Assembly (NCBI RefSeq): GCF_000023865.1
Contig: NC_013159.1
Span: forward strand, 3,560,001-3,624,000
Length of the DNA: 64,000 nucleotides
From: Saccharomonospora viridis DSM 43017
Lineage (GTDB): Bacteria; Actinomycetota; Actinomycetes; Mycobacteriales; Pseudonocardiaceae
Reading direction: 5' to 3'
The notes beneath the pieces are model-generated. The model saw only the letters and a list, made by a program, of their open reading frames with translations. It was not told the origin of the DNA and made no database searches. The translations under genes were made by a program, and so were the position numbers. Below, in pieces: positions 35,118 through 44,562 of the stretch (position 1 is the stretch's first letter; each line of letters opens with the position of its first letter).

Positions 35118-36458
35118 TCATAGGCCGAACACGAACTGGGCCACGAGGAAGTAGATGATCAGCCCGGTGGCGTCGACCAACGTGGTCACCAACGGCGCGG
35201 AGATCACGGCCGGGTCGATGCCGACCCGCTTGGCGAGCAACGGCATCACCGACCCGATGGTCGCCGCCCACGCGCAGACGACGACGAGGGAGACCGCCAC
35301 ACTCGCCGCCACGGTGAAGTCCACGATCAGCGTTCCCACCAGTAAGGCCACCGTCGCGAGCATGGCGCCGAGGACGAACCCGACCCGGCACTCCCGCCAC
35401 GCCACCTTCAACACGTCGCGGCTGCGCACCTCGCCCACGGCGATCGCCCGTACCGCGGCCGTGGCCGCCTGCGCGCCCGCGTTGCCGCCCGTGCCGACGA
35501 GCAGTGGGATGAACAGCGCCAGCGCCGTGACGCTAGCCAGGGTGTCCTCGAAGAACTGGAGCACGTTCACCGTCAACGTGGCCGCCAGGATCAGCAGCAA
35601 CAACCACAGCGCCCGCGACCTGGCCAGTTGCACCACGCTCGCCGACATGTAGTGCCCGGTCCACGGGGTCGCCGCGGACTGACGCGCGATGTCCTCGGTG
35701 TCGGCCGCCTCGATGACCTCGAACGCGTCGTCGATGGTGAGCAGGCCCAGCACCCGGTTCTCACTGTCGGTCACCGGCAGTGCCAGCACGTTGGTGTCCT
35801 GCATCAACCGTGCGGCCTCCTCGACGTCGTCGGTGGCCTGCACCTTGGGGGTCTTCGTGTCGGCGATGTCCAGTACCTGCCGGTCGGGCGGGCTGAGCAC
35901 GAGGTCCCCCAATGACACCGTGCCGACGAAACCCCGCCGGTCGTCGACCACCGGCAGTGTGTAGACGGTCTCGGCCCGCCGACCTTTGGCCCGCACCACC
36001 GCGAGCGCCTCCTCGGCGGTGATGTAGTAACGCACCGCGACCGTCTCCGGGGTCATGTAGCGGCCGACGGCGTGCTCGGGATACCCGAGCAGTGCCGCTG
36101 TCAGGGCCCGTTCGTTCGGACTGAGTCCGGCGAGCACCCGGCGGGCGAATTTGGCGGGCGCCTCCCCCAACAGGCGGGCACGGTCATCGGTGTTCATCCG
36201 CTCGACCACGTCCCGGAATGCGTGGTCCCGCAGCCCGGAGAGCACCTTGTGCTGGTCGGTGGGGTCGAGCTCCTCGAACACGGTGAGCGCCCGGTCCTTG
36301 TCGAGAAGCCGGAAGAGCAGCACCGCCCGTACCGCGTCGGCGCGGGCCAGTTCGTCGGCGATCTCGTACGGCTGGTGCTCGGCGAGCCACTCCTGCAGTC
36401 CTGCGATGTCGTTGTCGTCGAGCAGATCCCGCAGAGTCCGTGCCGGCTGTGCTGTCAT
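35118..36458 (-). CDS. mgtE: Magnesium transporter MgtE
   Basis: The 446-residue protein has the full MgtE layout. Residues 1-130 are the helical N domain (QEWLAEHQPYEIADELARAD, GEAPAKFARRVLAGLSPNER). Residues about 135-255 are two CBS domains that sense Mg2+ (VGRYMTPETVAVRYYITAEE, ALPVTDSENRVLGLLTIDDA). Five membrane helices follow, with the conserved ALFIPLLVGTGGNAGAQAAT pore motif and LVDATGLIIYFLVAQFVFGL at the end. It imports magnesium with Mg2+-gated control. ATG 36458 starts the N domain; the upstream in-frame extension is Arg/Trp-rich and was rejected. No M-box riboswitch was recognised upstream. Confidence 0.93.
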   Translation of the reverse strand: MTAQPARTLRDLLDDNDIAGLQEWLAEHQPYEIADELARADAVRAVLLFRLLDKDRALTVFEELDPTDQHKVLSGLRDHAFRDVVERMNTDDRARLLGEAPAKFARRVLAGLSPNERALTAALLGYPEHAVGRYMTPETVAVRYYITAEEALAVVRAKGRRAETVYTLPVVDDRRGFVGTVSLGDLVLSPPDRQVLDIADTKTPKVQATDDVEEAARLMQDTNVLALPVTDSENRVLGLLTIDDAFEVIEAADTEDIARQSAATPWTGHYMSASVVQLARSRALWLLLLILAATLTVNVLQFFEDTLASVTALALFIPLLVGTGGNAGAQAATAAVRAIAVGEVRSRDVLKVAWRECRVGFVLGAMLATVALLVGTLIVDFTVAASVAVSLVVVCAWAATIGSVMPLLAKRVGIDPAVISAPLVTTLVDATGLIIYFLVAQFVFGL

Positions 36459-36556
36459 AGCTGCTGTGCGCTCCCTCCAGTCCCGCCAACCGGTCGTGCG
36501 CCTCCACCAGTACCAACGACCGGGGTACCCGCACGTAAACGTGGTGCGACTCTCGG

Positions 36557-37603
36557 CTACCCGCGCTCGTCGGTGTTCGCGGAACCTCGCGCGGTGAACC
36601 TGTTCCACACCGAACCGGCCGCACCGGACACAGCCTCACCGACGTCGGAGAACACCCTGAGCAGGGGGTCGGCCGATGTGGCGAACGACTTCTTGTAGGC
36701 ACGGGCGGCGGCCTTGACGTCGGCGGCCCAGTCGCGGTGGGGTGGCTCGGCGTCCCTCCGGGGGTAGTCGCCGGCCAGGATCGCGCGGTACTCCTCGGAG
36801 GCCGCCCATTGCTGCACCTGAGCGGCGCGAACGACGGCGAGCGGATGCGACAGCGTCTCGATGTTGCGCAGTTTGACGATACTGTCGCGGATGCTGTCCA
36901 CCGAGTCGTACTCGCTCGCCTGCCGCAGGAACGCCTCGGTGTCGATACGCGAGGGGTCGATACCGCCCGCCAACAGCACCTGGGTACGCAACGCGGCGGC
37001 GGGGTCCTGACAACAGAGCAGGCCGGCACGGTCACACGACAACTCCGCTTTGCGGAACCACTCGTTGAGGGCGGCGATGATCGCCCGCAGCCCCAAGGCG
37101 CTCATCGGTGTCCATGACATGCTCAGCCGCAGTTGGAGCAGTCGCAGCAGCATGGTGCGGTACACCGCGTGCCCGGAGAGCACGTGGCCGAACTCATGGC
37201 CCACGGCGAAACGCAGTCCGTCGAGGTCCAGCAGTTCCACCAGCCCCGTGGTGAGGACCACGAACGGTGTCTGCATGCCGATGGTCATCGCCTGCGGCTC
37301 GGCACCCCGGGCCACGAACACGTCGGGCACCGGGTCGAGATCCAGGATGCGCGCGCATTCGTGTCGCAGCGCGTCGATCTCCGGATACTGTGTCGGGCCG
37401 ACGCGGATGGCCGAGCTCAACGCCAGCAGTTGTTCACCGCGCTCGTGGAAGGAACCGGTGACGACTTTCAGCACTTCGGCGAAACCGGGTGCCATGCGTA
37501 ACGTCGCCAATGCGCCCCGGTCGACGGGGTGTTCGTAGGCACGGGGACTGATACCGGGGAATCGCACCCGCGCCGAACCATCGCCGCGATCGGAGTCGGC
37601 CAT
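36557..37603 (-). CDS. M48-family zinc metallopeptidase
   Basis: The 348-residue protein has the zinc site HEFGH in LRFAVGHEFGHVLSGHAVYR and a downstream Glu candidate in RKAELSCDRAGLLCCQDP, as in M48 (HtpX/Ste24-related) enzymes. It lacks clear N-terminal membrane helices, having only LLRLLQLRLSMSWTPMSALG as a hydrophobic stretch, so it may be cytoplasmic and membrane-associated. The C-terminal part is helical (AARAYKKSFATSADPLLRVF, SDVGEAVSGAAGSVWNRF). The likely role is protein quality control. It is divergent from recQ with 63 bases between them. Confidence 0.88.
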   Translation of the reverse strand: MADSDRGDGSARVRFPGISPRAYEHPVDRGALATLRMAPGFAEVLKVVTGSFHERGEQLLALSSAIRVGPTQYPEIDALRHECARILDLDPVPDVFVARGAEPQAMTIGMQTPFVVLTTGLVELLDLDGLRFAVGHEFGHVLSGHAVYRTMLLRLLQLRLSMSWTPMSALGLRAIIAALNEWFRKAELSCDRAGLLCCQDPAAALRTQVLLAGGIDPSRIDTEAFLRQASEYDSVDSIRDSIVKLRNIETLSHPLAVVRAAQVQQWAASEEYRAILAGDYPRRDAEPPHRDWAADVKAAARAYKKSFATSADPLLRVFSDVGEAVSGAAGSVWNRFTARGSANTDERG

Positions 37604-37666
37604 CGAACGATCCCTTTCACACCGGTGGGGCGTGTGTCAGCGTAGTACCCGCCTAGGATCCGGCGG

Positions 37667-39490
37667 GTGGGGAATCCTCGGACGCTCGACGTGCTACGGC
37701 GTGTCTTCGGTTATGACACGTTCCGTGACAACCAGCAGCAGATCGTCGACCACGTGACCGCCGGCGGCGATGCGCTCGTACTCATGCCGACGGGCGGGGG
37801 CAAGTCACTGTGTTATCAGATCCCCGCACTGGTCCGCGACGGTGTCGGGGTGGTCGTCTCACCACTGATCGCGCTGATGCAGGACCAGGTGGAGGCGCTG
37901 CGCGCGGTGGGGGTACGGGCGGGCTACCTCAACTCCACGCAGGACCCCGACGAACGACGCATGGTCGAGGCCGAATTCCTCGCGGGCGAACTCGACCTGC
38001 TCTACCTCGCACCGGAACGGCTGCGCTCCGAGGCCACGATGCGGTTGATCGAACGCGGTCCGGTGTCGGTGTTCGCCATCGACGAGGCGCACTGCGTAGC
38101 GCAGTGGGGGCATGACTTCCGTCCCGATTACCTGGAACTGTCGAAGTTGTCCGAGCGCAGACCGGACGTGCCGCGCGTGGCGTTGACCGCGACGGCGACG
38201 CCGGCCACCCGCGCCGAGATCACCACCCGGCTGGGGTTGGAGAACGCGCGCGTGTTCGTGTCCAGCTTCGACCGACCGAACATCCAGTACCGCATCGTGC
38301 CCAAAAAGGACCCACGCAGGCAGCTGCTGGACTTCCTGCGGACCGAACATCCCCACGACGCGGGCATCGTGTACTGCCTTTCGCGCCGATCGGTGGAGGA
38401 GACCGCCGAGTTCCTGACCCGTAACGGCATCGAGGCGCTGCCCTACCACGCCGGGCTCGACTCGGCGACGCGGATCCGGCATCAGGCCCGGTTCCTCCGC
38501 GAAGAGGGGTTGGTGGTGGTGGCCACCATCGCGTTCGGCATGGGTATCGACAAACCGGACGTGCGGTTCGTGGCGCACCTCGACCTCCCGAAGTCGGTCG
38601 AGGGCTATTACCAGGAGACCGGGCGGGCGGGCCGGGACGGTCTGCCGTCCACGGCGTGGTTGGCGTACGGACTGTCGGACGTCGTCGCCCAGCGGCGGTT
38701 GATCGACACCTCCGAGGGCGATGCCGCCCATCGTCGACGGCTGGCCGCTCATCTGGACGCCATGCTCGCCCTGTGTGAGACGGTGGAGTGTCGCCGGGTC
38801 GGGCTGCTGGCCTATTTCGGGCAGGATTCGCGGCCGTGCGGCAATTGCGACACGTGTCTGTCACCGCCCGAGTCGTGGGACGGCACCGTGGCCGCTCAGA
38901 AGCTGTTGTCCACCGTGGTGCGGCTGCGTCGGGAGCGCGGGCAGAAGTTCGGGGCGGGACAGGTCGTCGACATCCTGCGCGGCAAGCACACGCCCAAGGT
39001 CACGCAGCACCGGCACGACGAGTTGTCGGTGTTCGGTGTCGGCTCCGATCTCAGCGAGGTCGAGTGGCGCGGAGTCGTCCGGCAGTTGCTCGCACAGGGA
39101 CTGCTCGCCGTCGAAGGCGATTACGGCACGCTCGTCACCACGGAAGCTTCCGACGAGGTGCTGTACCGGGGGCGCACCGTGCGGATGCGGCGTGATCCGA
39201 ACCGCCTCGCCGTGCGCTCGTCGCGGGCCACGGCCAAGTCCGCGGCAGCCCCGTCCGTGGAGTTGGACGGCGAGGCGGCCGCGTTGTTCGAGCAGTTACG
39301 TGCGTGGCGGGCCACGACCGCGAGGAGTCAGGGCGTTCCCGCCTACGTCGTCTTCCACGACGCGACGCTGCGACAGATCGCATCGCTACGCCCGGCGACC
39401 CTCGGTGAGCTGAGCACTGTGAGCGGGGTCGGGGAGAACAAACTGGCCAAGTACGGAGACCGGATACTCGAAATCATCGCCGGAACGTGA
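37667..39490 (+). CDS. recQ: ATP-dependent DNA helicase RecQ
   Basis: The 607-residue protein has the superfamily 2 helicase core: Walker A near residue 45 ([20 protein letters not shown]), DEAH near residue 139 ([20 protein letters not shown] with the RecQ aromatic loop), and motif [15 protein letters not shown]. Four zinc-binding Cys lie near residues 375-398 ([19 protein letters not shown]), followed by the winged helix and a C-terminal HRDC domain ([40 protein letters not shown]). It unwinds DNA 3' to 5' in repair and recombination. The GTG start at 37667 fits the family's N-terminus. Confidence 0.96.
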   Translation: MGNPRTLDVLRRVFGYDTFRDNQQQIVDHVTAGGDALVLMPTGGGKSLCYQIPALVRDGVGVVVSPLIALMQDQVEALRAVGVRAGYLNSTQDPDERRMVEAEFLAGELDLLYLAPERLRSEATMRLIERGPVSVFAIDEAHCVAQWGHDFRPDYLELSKLSERRPDVPRVALTATATPATRAEITTRLGLENARVFVSSFDRPNIQYRIVPKKDPRRQLLDFLRTEHPHDAGIVYCLSRRSVEETAEFLTRNGIEALPYHAGLDSATRIRHQARFLREEGLVVVATIAFGMGIDKPDVRFVAHLDLPKSVEGYYQETGRAGRDGLPSTAWLAYGLSDVVAQRRLIDTSEGDAAHRRRLAAHLDAMLALCETVECRRVGLLAYFGQDSRPCGNCDTCLSPPESWDGTVAAQKLLSTVVRLRRERGQKFGAGQVVDILRGKHTPKVTQHRHDELSVFGVGSDLSEVEWRGVVRQLLAQGLLAVEGDYGTLVTTEASDEVLYRGRTVRMRRDPNRLAVRSSRATAKSAAAPSVELDGEAAALFEQLRAWRATTARSQGVPAYVVFHDATLRQIASLRPATLGELSTVSGVGENKLAKYGDRILEIIAGT

Positions 39491-39828
39491 ATTTCTTTTA
39501 AGAGGATATTCATTCGATCGGGCCATTTGAGAAAATTCTGGCTAATACCCTTTGCGTTCCGCCCCTCACCGGTAAGTGCGAAGCACCCTTTCCCAAAGGG
39601 TCACCTCTCACTCTGGGCAACACTCCCAGCCTCACGTTTTCGCTGCTTGAGCAGCATTCGATACCGACATCACCAAGGAAAGTGACCCAAGTCACCACTT
39701 GATCGGGTGAGCCCACATAGTCGCATTTTGCCGTGTGTGAAAGCCGACGTGCTTGTAGCTTCAGGAACGGTTGCGGTGAATTCCCTACCGCAGCAGAACA
39801 TCACTCGAGTCGATAGGAATGGGATAAG
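39491..39828. other. Long leader region upstream of the small secreted protein gene
   Basis: No gene is visible in these 338 bases, which are more AT-rich than the flanks. ACCCTTT/AAAGGGT (39585-39591/39595-39601) forms a 7-bp hairpin with a CCC loop, and CTGGG/CCCAG (39613-39629) a smaller one. These may be regulatory structures for the abundant-type secreted protein downstream or the end of the recQ transcript. Confidence 0.4.
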
Positions 39829-40086
39829 GTGTTCAAGAAGAGTGCAATTGTCGCCTCCGCCGCGGCCGGCCTGCTGATGATCGGCTCGCCCGCTTTCGCG
39901 ACCGCCGACGAGACCGAGATCTACGACATCTCGGGCAACACGAGCCAGTTCGGCCTCATCAACATCAACGAGCTGCTCGACCTCGACCTCGGCCTCTGCG
40001 ACCTCCTCGACGTGGGCGTCGGCGTGCTCGGCCAGGGCAACAGCCAGGGCCACTCCTCCTGCATCGCCGAAGCCGAGAGCAACTGA
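39829..40086 (+). CDS. Small secreted protein of unknown function
   Basis: The 85-residue product starts at GTG 39829 behind GGGATAAG. It has a signal peptide (KKSAIVASAAAGLLMIGSPA, cleavage after FATA) and a mature part of about 60 residues that is acidic and unusual: LININELLDLDLGLCDLLDV, GVGVLGQGNSQGHSSC. The two Cys are 37 residues apart and could form a disulfide. The DL-rich and GQGNSQ segments recall short chaplin-like or rodlin-like surface proteins of actinomycetes, but no chaplin consensus is complete. A perfect terminator hairpin follows. Probably an extracellular or aerial-surface peptide (inference). Confidence 0.75.
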   Translation: MFKKSAIVASAAAGLLMIGSPAFATADETEIYDISGNTSQFGLININELLDLDLGLCDLLDVGVGVLGQGNSQGHSSCIAEAESN

Positions 40087-40103
40087 GCGACGCTCTCTAG
40101 CCA

Positions 40104-40133
40104 CGGGTGGGAGACCCATGGGTCTCCCACCCG
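40104..40133 (+). terminator. Strong hairpin after the small secreted protein gene
   Basis: CGGGTGGGAGACCC (40104-40117) and GGGTCTCCCACCCG (40120-40133) are perfect 14-base arms with a two-base centre. It is followed by TCTTCAT. Confidence 0.8.
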
Positions 40134-40327
40134 TCTTCATGTCCGGCACCGGCTTCCCACGGCCGAGCCCACCCCGTGCTGACAGCACGCGAGCGCGCGG
40201 ACCTCCGTGCGCAACCTCTTCCCCATCGGATCGTCGATCGACCCGGCGCGGGTTGTCCGCCGCGCCCGGGAATGAAACGGCCCGTCACCCTCGACCGGAA
40301 CGAGCTCCTCCCCGGCCTGCTCCGGAT

Positions 40328-40342
40328 CCCCCCCCCCCCCCC
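40328..40342. repeat. Run of 15 cytosines in a gene-free stretch
   Basis: Fifteen consecutive C residues lie in the 369-base region 40134-40502, which has no convincing gene; all open frames there are Pro/Arg/Thr-rich. Such homopolymers are prone to slippage and to sequencing error. Confidence 0.8.
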
Positions 40343-40502
40343 TCGGCCCGGGCCCACGACGGGCATCCGCACAGATCACCCTCGGCTCGACCGCACCCGC
40401 CGTGCCGGCACCACCGCGCGAGCAACGAAGTCGGCCCACCGGCGCGGACCCCACAGACCAGGCTCCCGAACCCAGCGAGCCCGCGCCTAGCACGTCGTGC
40501 CG

Positions 40503-41186
40503 CTAGCGCGTCGATACCGACAGCGCCTGCGCGATCTCCCTACCGAGAGCATGGGTGGCGGCGTGGGGCGGTTGACCGATCTGCACGATGATCGACCCAC
40601 CGAACGGCTGTCGCTCGACCACCTCGATGCGTTTGCCCAGGCCGATGGAGCGTTCGGCGAGGTAACGCAGTAGTTCGGGGTCGGTGTCCCACACCCGTAC
40701 GATCTCGCCCACGGCGCCGGCGGGCAGGTCCTCCAGCAGCTTGGTGGACACCTCCTCCACCGAACCGTCCACGGCCGGGATCGGATCACCGTGCGGGTCC
40801 CGTTCCGGGTTACCGAGCTTCGCCGCTATGCGCTCGATCAGCAGGTCGGACACCACGTGTTCGAGCAAGTCCGCCTCAGCGTGCACCTCGTCCCACGTGT
40901 AACCGAGCTCGGACACCAGGAACGTCTCGATGAGCCGGTGCCTGCGTAGCACCGACCGAGCGAGCAACCGCCCCTCAGAGGTCAGCTCGATCCCTCGATA
41001 CGGCACGTGCTCGACCAGGCCTTGCCGAGCCAGTTTGGCCACCATCCCCGACGCGGAGGACGGACTCACCTCCAGCCGCGAGGACAAAGCCGCGTTCGTC
41101 ACGGCCTCGCCGCGTTCCTCCAGGCCGTAGATGGTCCGCACGTAGTCCTCGATCGAGGCCGACCGACGGTTCGAGCCAGCACCCAT
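40503..41186 (-). CDS. DtxR/MntR-family metal-dependent regulator
   Basis: The 227-residue protein has the DtxR layout: an N-terminal winged helix (SIEDYVRTIYGLEERGEAVT, SSRLEVSPSSASGMVAKLAR, GIELTSEGRLLARSVLRRHR), the metal-binding dimer domain (LIETFLVSELGYTWDEVHAE ADLLEHVVSDLLIERI with Glu and His ligands, and ERDPHGDPIPAVDG), and a C-terminal FeoA/SH3-like domain (LPAGAVGEIVRVWDTDPELL, GGSIIVQIGQPPHAATHALG). It binds Mn2+ or Fe2+ and represses uptake genes; the shorter sequence could be MntR-like or IdeR-like. A partial iron-box match at 46241 lies upstream of the phosphopantetheinyl transferase. Confidence 0.9.
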   Translation of the reverse strand: MGAGSNRRSASIEDYVRTIYGLEERGEAVTNAALSSRLEVSPSSASGMVAKLARQGLVEHVPYRGIELTSEGRLLARSVLRRHRLIETFLVSELGYTWDEVHAEADLLEHVVSDLLIERIAAKLGNPERDPHGDPIPAVDGSVEEVSTKLLEDLPAGAVGEIVRVWDTDPELLRYLAERSIGLGKRIEVVERQPFGGSIIVQIGQPPHAATHALGREIAQALSVSTR

Positions 41187-41207
41187 GCCTCCTACGATAC
41201 GTACTGT

Positions 41208-41639
41208 TCAGCGCTTCCAGCGATAGCGCACCCAGCCCGGCACGGGCTCCGCGCCCAGCTCGGCGTAGAAAGCGGCCGCCTTCTCGTTGCCCTCCTGCAT
41301 CTCCCACTCCACGCGGCCGTCCGTGCGGGCCCGCAGTTCGTACAGCAGTTGCCTGCCGAGTCCACTCCGCCGATAGGCGGGGCGGATGAACAGATCGTCG
41401 AGCCAGATGCCGGGCTTGGCCTCCCACGTCGAGAAGCTCCACGTGCAAAACGCCATCCCCGCGGTCTCACCGTCGACCTCGGCGATCAGCACCCACGCCT
41501 TCGGATCGGGGCCGAACAGGTATCGCCGCATCTCCGCACGGTCGAGGACCAAATCGTCGTTGCCCTCGTACCGGGCGTGCTCCTCGATCATCGCGCAGAT
41601 CTCGTCGATATCGCTTTCCACAGCATCGCGTACCGGCAT
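41208..41639 (-). CDS. GNAT-family N-acetyltransferase
   Basis: The 143-residue protein shows the GNAT fold: DAVESDIDEICAMIEEHARY, KAWVLIAEVDGETAGMAFCT, the pantetheine-binding WLDDLFIRPAYRRSGLGRQL with R-x-x-G-x-G/R, and EWEMQEGNEKAAAFYAELGA at the end. It resembles the diamine (spermidine/polyamine) acetyltransferase-like group, but the substrate is unproven. ATG 41639 starts the conserved strand. It lies 21 bases from the DtxR gene on the same strand and is divergent from the enoyl-CoA hydratase operon. Confidence 0.87.
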   Translation of the reverse strand: MPVRDAVESDIDEICAMIEEHARYEGNDDLVLDRAEMRRYLFGPDPKAWVLIAEVDGETAGMAFCTWSFSTWEAKPGIWLDDLFIRPAYRRSGLGRQLLYELRARTDGRVEWEMQEGNEKAAAFYAELGAEPVPGWVRYRWKR

Positions 41640-41688
41640 GGTGCCGAACCCTATCGATCGGTCGATCGAATCGCTAGGCTGCACGGAC

Positions 41689-42444
41689 ATGCGCAACAAC
41701 GCTGAGATCGTGGAACTGGAGATCACCGACCGCGTGGCGACCGTGTGGTTGAACCGACCGAAACGGTTGAACGCGGTGACTCCGGAACTCGTCGAGGACC
41801 TGATCACCACGCTGCATCGGGTCGGCGCCGACACCGACGTCGGTGCGGTCGTCCTGGCCGGACGGGGCCGGGCGTTCTGTGCGGGCCACGATCTCAAGCA
41901 GCCTCCGCCGCGACAGGAGTCCCGTAGGCGGTTGGAGCGACTGCAGGACGTCACCCGAGCCCTGCGGGGACTGCCGCAGCCCGTCGTGGCGGCCGTGCAC
42001 GGTTACGCGATCGGCGCGGGCGCGGAGTTCGCCCTGGGGTGCGATCTCGTCGTCGCGGCGGACGACGCCGTGTTCGCCTTCCCCGAGGTGGGGCTGGGGC
42101 TGAGCGTCACGAACGCGGCCTCGCGGCTGCTTCCCCTGCTGGTCGGGCCGTTGAAGGCCAAAGAGCTCGTACTGCTGGGTGAGCGGATCGACGCGGCGTC
42201 GGCCCACACGCTGGGCCTGGTCAACACCGTGGTTCCGGTCGACGATCTCGCCGAACACGTACACCGGATGGCGCGCACGCTCGCCGACAAGCCGGCTTCC
42301 GCTCTCGCATTGGCCAAACGAGCGCTGGACCACGGCATCGACGGCCCTTTGGAGACGGCCCTCGAACTGGAGGTCAGTCACGCACTGATCACCGAACACT
42401 CGCCCGAGGTGGCCCGATCGAAGGAGGAGTTCGATGAGCGCTGA
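41689..42444 (+). CDS. Enoyl-CoA hydratase/isomerase family protein
   Basis: The 251-residue crotonase-fold protein has VATVWLNRPKRLNAVTPELV, the oxyanion-hole segments GRGRAFCAGHDLKQPP and AVHGYAIGAGAEFALGCDLV, and FPEVGLGLSVTNAASRLLPL. It acts on an acyl-CoA in beta-oxidation or a related pathway; lacking the second catalytic Glu in a canonical place, it may be an isomerase or other crotonase. It is the first gene of a coupled operon: its stop overlaps the next start by 11 bases. The 49-base divergent region upstream contains CGATCGGTCGATCG. Confidence 0.9.
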   Translation: MRNNAEIVELEITDRVATVWLNRPKRLNAVTPELVEDLITTLHRVGADTDVGAVVLAGRGRAFCAGHDLKQPPPRQESRRRLERLQDVTRALRGLPQPVVAAVHGYAIGAGAEFALGCDLVVAADDAVFAFPEVGLGLSVTNAASRLLPLLVGPLKAKELVLLGERIDAASAHTLGLVNTVVPVDDLAEHVHRMARTLADKPASALALAKRALDHGIDGPLETALELEVSHALITEHSPEVARSKEEFDER

Positions 42445-43963
42445 CGATCTCGTGGGGCTGCTGCGTCACGCAGCCGTCACCTGGCCCGACAAGACCGCCT
42501 GGGTCTTCGACGCGACGGATGATCGGCTGACCTTCGCCGACCTCGCCGACCGGGTCGAGGCACTGGCGGGCTCACTGCACGCACTCGGAGTCCGACGCGG
42601 TGACCACGTCGCCGTGATGCTCGAGAATCAGCCCGAGTTCCCGCTGACGTGGTTGGCACTGGCTCGACTGGGCGCCGTGTTGGTGCCCGTGAACACCAAC
42701 TACCGCGAGCTGGACGGCCGACACGTGCTCGCGCACTCCGGAGCCCGGTTCGTCGTCGCCGGGGAACGGTTCACCGAACTGCTCACCACCATCGCACCGA
42801 AGACGTCGGTAGAGCGGGTACTGACCTTCTCCGAACTGCCGGACGGGGACGAACCGCCCGCGTACGAACCCGCGCCCGAACTGCCCACCAACATCCAGTA
42901 CACCTCCGGCACCACCGGAGCGCCGAAGGGATGCGTACTGCCGCACCGATACTGGACGACACTGGCCGGCGGCCTCGTCGCGGATTTCCCGAACATCAAT
43001 GCCGAAGACACGATATTGACCGCGCAGCCGTTCCATTACATCGATCCGCAATGGAATGTCGCATTAGGACTTGCATCTGGTGCGACACTCGTGGTGCTCG
43101 ACCGTTTCCATCCTTCGACGTTCTGGCAGAAGGTGCGCGAACACGGCGTCACGTGGTTCTACTGCCTGGGACTCATGCCGACACTGCTGCTGCGCATGCC
43201 CCCGAGCGAAGCCGATCGGGACCACCGGGTACGGGCGATCAGTGCGTCCGCCATCCCCAAGGAATTGCACGCCGAACTCGAACAGCGCTGGGGCGTACCG
43301 TGGTTCGAGGCGTTCGGCATGACCGAGACCGGTGGTGACATCCGCATGGACCCCGCCGATCACGACGAGTACGTCGGCACGGGCTGCCTCGGCAGGCCCG
43401 CGCCCGGGCGTGAGGTGATGATCGCCGATGAACACGGCCGCCCCGTGCCCCGCGGGCAGGAGGGCGAGCTGCTCATCCGAGGCGTCGGTCTCATGCACGG
43501 CTACCACGACGACCCTGAGGCCACGGCGCGGGCGTTTCGGGGTGGCTGGTTCCGCACGGGCGACGTGGCCCGCATGGACGCCGAAGGACGCGTGTTCTAC
43601 GTCGGCCGCACCAAGGACATGATCCGACGTAGTGGCGAGAACATCGTCGCCGACGAGGTGGAACGCGCACTGCAACAACACCCCGCCGTACGCACGGCCG
43701 CCGTACTCGGCGTGCCCGACGAACTTAGGGGTGAGGAGGTGAAAGCGCTCGTCGTGCTCGCCGAGGGGCAGCAGGTCACACCGGACGAGCTGGCCGAATT
43801 CTGCGGCACGAAACTCGCCTACTTCAAAGTGCCGCGTTACTGGGCGTTCGTGGAGTCACTGCCGATGACGGCCTCGGAACGGATCGCCAAGGGCGAGCTT
43901 CGCAAGGCGGGCGCGGCCACCCCCGAGGACTCCTACGACCGGGTGGAGCAGCAGTGGCGTTAG
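42434..43963 (+). CDS. Acyl-CoA/fatty-acid CoA ligase (ANL superfamily)
   Basis: The 509-residue protein carries the adenylation P-loop near residue 156 (NIQYTSGTTGAPKGCVLPHR), the A5 motif FEAFGMTETGGDIRMDP, the hinge and ATP-binding motifs GWFRTGDVARMDAEGRVFYV, GRTKDMIRRSGENIVADEVE, and the C-terminal catalytic Lys near residue 485 (MTASERIAKGELRKAG). Its size suits a medium- or short-chain or branched carboxylate ligase. It overlaps the upstream hydratase (ATG inside its last codons) and the downstream TetR gene by 10 bases, so the three genes are co-translated. Confidence 0.92.
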   Translation: MSADDLVGLLRHAAVTWPDKTAWVFDATDDRLTFADLADRVEALAGSLHALGVRRGDHVAVMLENQPEFPLTWLALARLGAVLVPVNTNYRELDGRHVLAHSGARFVVAGERFTELLTTIAPKTSVERVLTFSELPDGDEPPAYEPAPELPTNIQYTSGTTGAPKGCVLPHRYWTTLAGGLVADFPNINAEDTILTAQPFHYIDPQWNVALGLASGATLVVLDRFHPSTFWQKVREHGVTWFYCLGLMPTLLLRMPPSEADRDHRVRAISASAIPKELHAELEQRWGVPWFEAFGMTETGGDIRMDPADHDEYVGTGCLGRPAPGREVMIADEHGRPVPRGQEGELLIRGVGLMHGYHDDPEATARAFRGGWFRTGDVARMDAEGRVFYVGRTKDMIRRSGENIVADEVERALQQHPAVRTAAVLGVPDELRGEEVKALVVLAEGQQVTPDELAEFCGTKLAYFKVPRYWAFVESLPMTASERIAKGELRKAGAATPEDSYDRVEQQWR

Positions 43964-44562
43964 ACACGCGGGAACGCGTCCGCAAAGCGGCCGTGAAACT
44001 GTTCGCCGACAAGGGTTTCCACGGCACCGGAATCCGCGAGCTCGCGCAGGAGTCCCGGCTGTCGACGGCGAGCCTCTACCACTACATGGGCTCCAAGGAG
44101 GATCTGCTCGTCGACATCATGCGCACGTGCCTGCAGTCGCTGCGCGACTCGGCCACGGCCGCCGTCGCTGATGTCCGCGACCCCGTACAACGGCTCACCA
44201 CTTTGGTGAAACTGCACGTCAAGGCCCATGCTCGGATGCCGAAGGAGACGTGGATCGTCGACAACGAGATCCACGTCCTCAGCCCGGCACTACGGCGTTC
44301 GGTGATCGCTTTACGGGACGAGTACGAGCGGTTGTGGGCCGACGCCATATCCGACGGGGTGGCGCGGGGCGTGTTCGACACCGCACATCCCGCGGTCACC
44401 CGTATCGCGCTGCTGGAGATGTGTAACGGGGTGGCGCGGTGGTACTCGCCACGCGGCTCACTGTCCCTCGATGACCTCGCCGAGCATTACGCCGACATGG
44501 CTTTACGTGTCCTCGGCGCTTGCCCACACGGCTCAGCTGAGGGACAGTCGAAGAGTGAGTGA
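43954..44562 (+). CDS. TetR-family regulator of the acyl-CoA operon
   Basis: The 202-residue protein has a canonical HTH (RERVRKAAVKLFADKGFHGT, GIRELAQESRLSTASLYHYM, GSKEDLLVDIMRTCLQSLRD) and a helical ligand domain (VKLHVKAHARMPKETWIVDN, RIALLEMCNGVARWYSPRGS). The KGFHGT and YYH-like YHYMGSKEDLL features are common in FadR/KstR2-like TetR repressors that bind acyl-CoA. GTG 43954 overlaps the ligase. It probably controls this operon and possibly the acyl-CoA dehydrogenase at 44986, whose promoter has a 26-bp palindrome; both are inference. Confidence 0.9.
   Translation: MALDTRERVRKAAVKLFADKGFHGTGIRELAQESRLSTASLYHYMGSKEDLLVDIMRTCLQSLRDSATAAVADVRDPVQRLTTLVKLHVKAHARMPKETWIVDNEIHVLSPALRRSVIALRDEYERLWADAISDGVARGVFDTAHPAVTRIALLEMCNGVARWYSPRGSLSLDDLAEHYADMALRVLGACPHGSAEGQSKSE

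Noticed and set aside
35118-36608. Longer MgtE start at 36608 and an M-box riboswitch upstream
   Set aside because: The extra 50 residues are Arg/Trp-rich and not MgtE-like, and no M-box consensus was recognised upstream of 36458.
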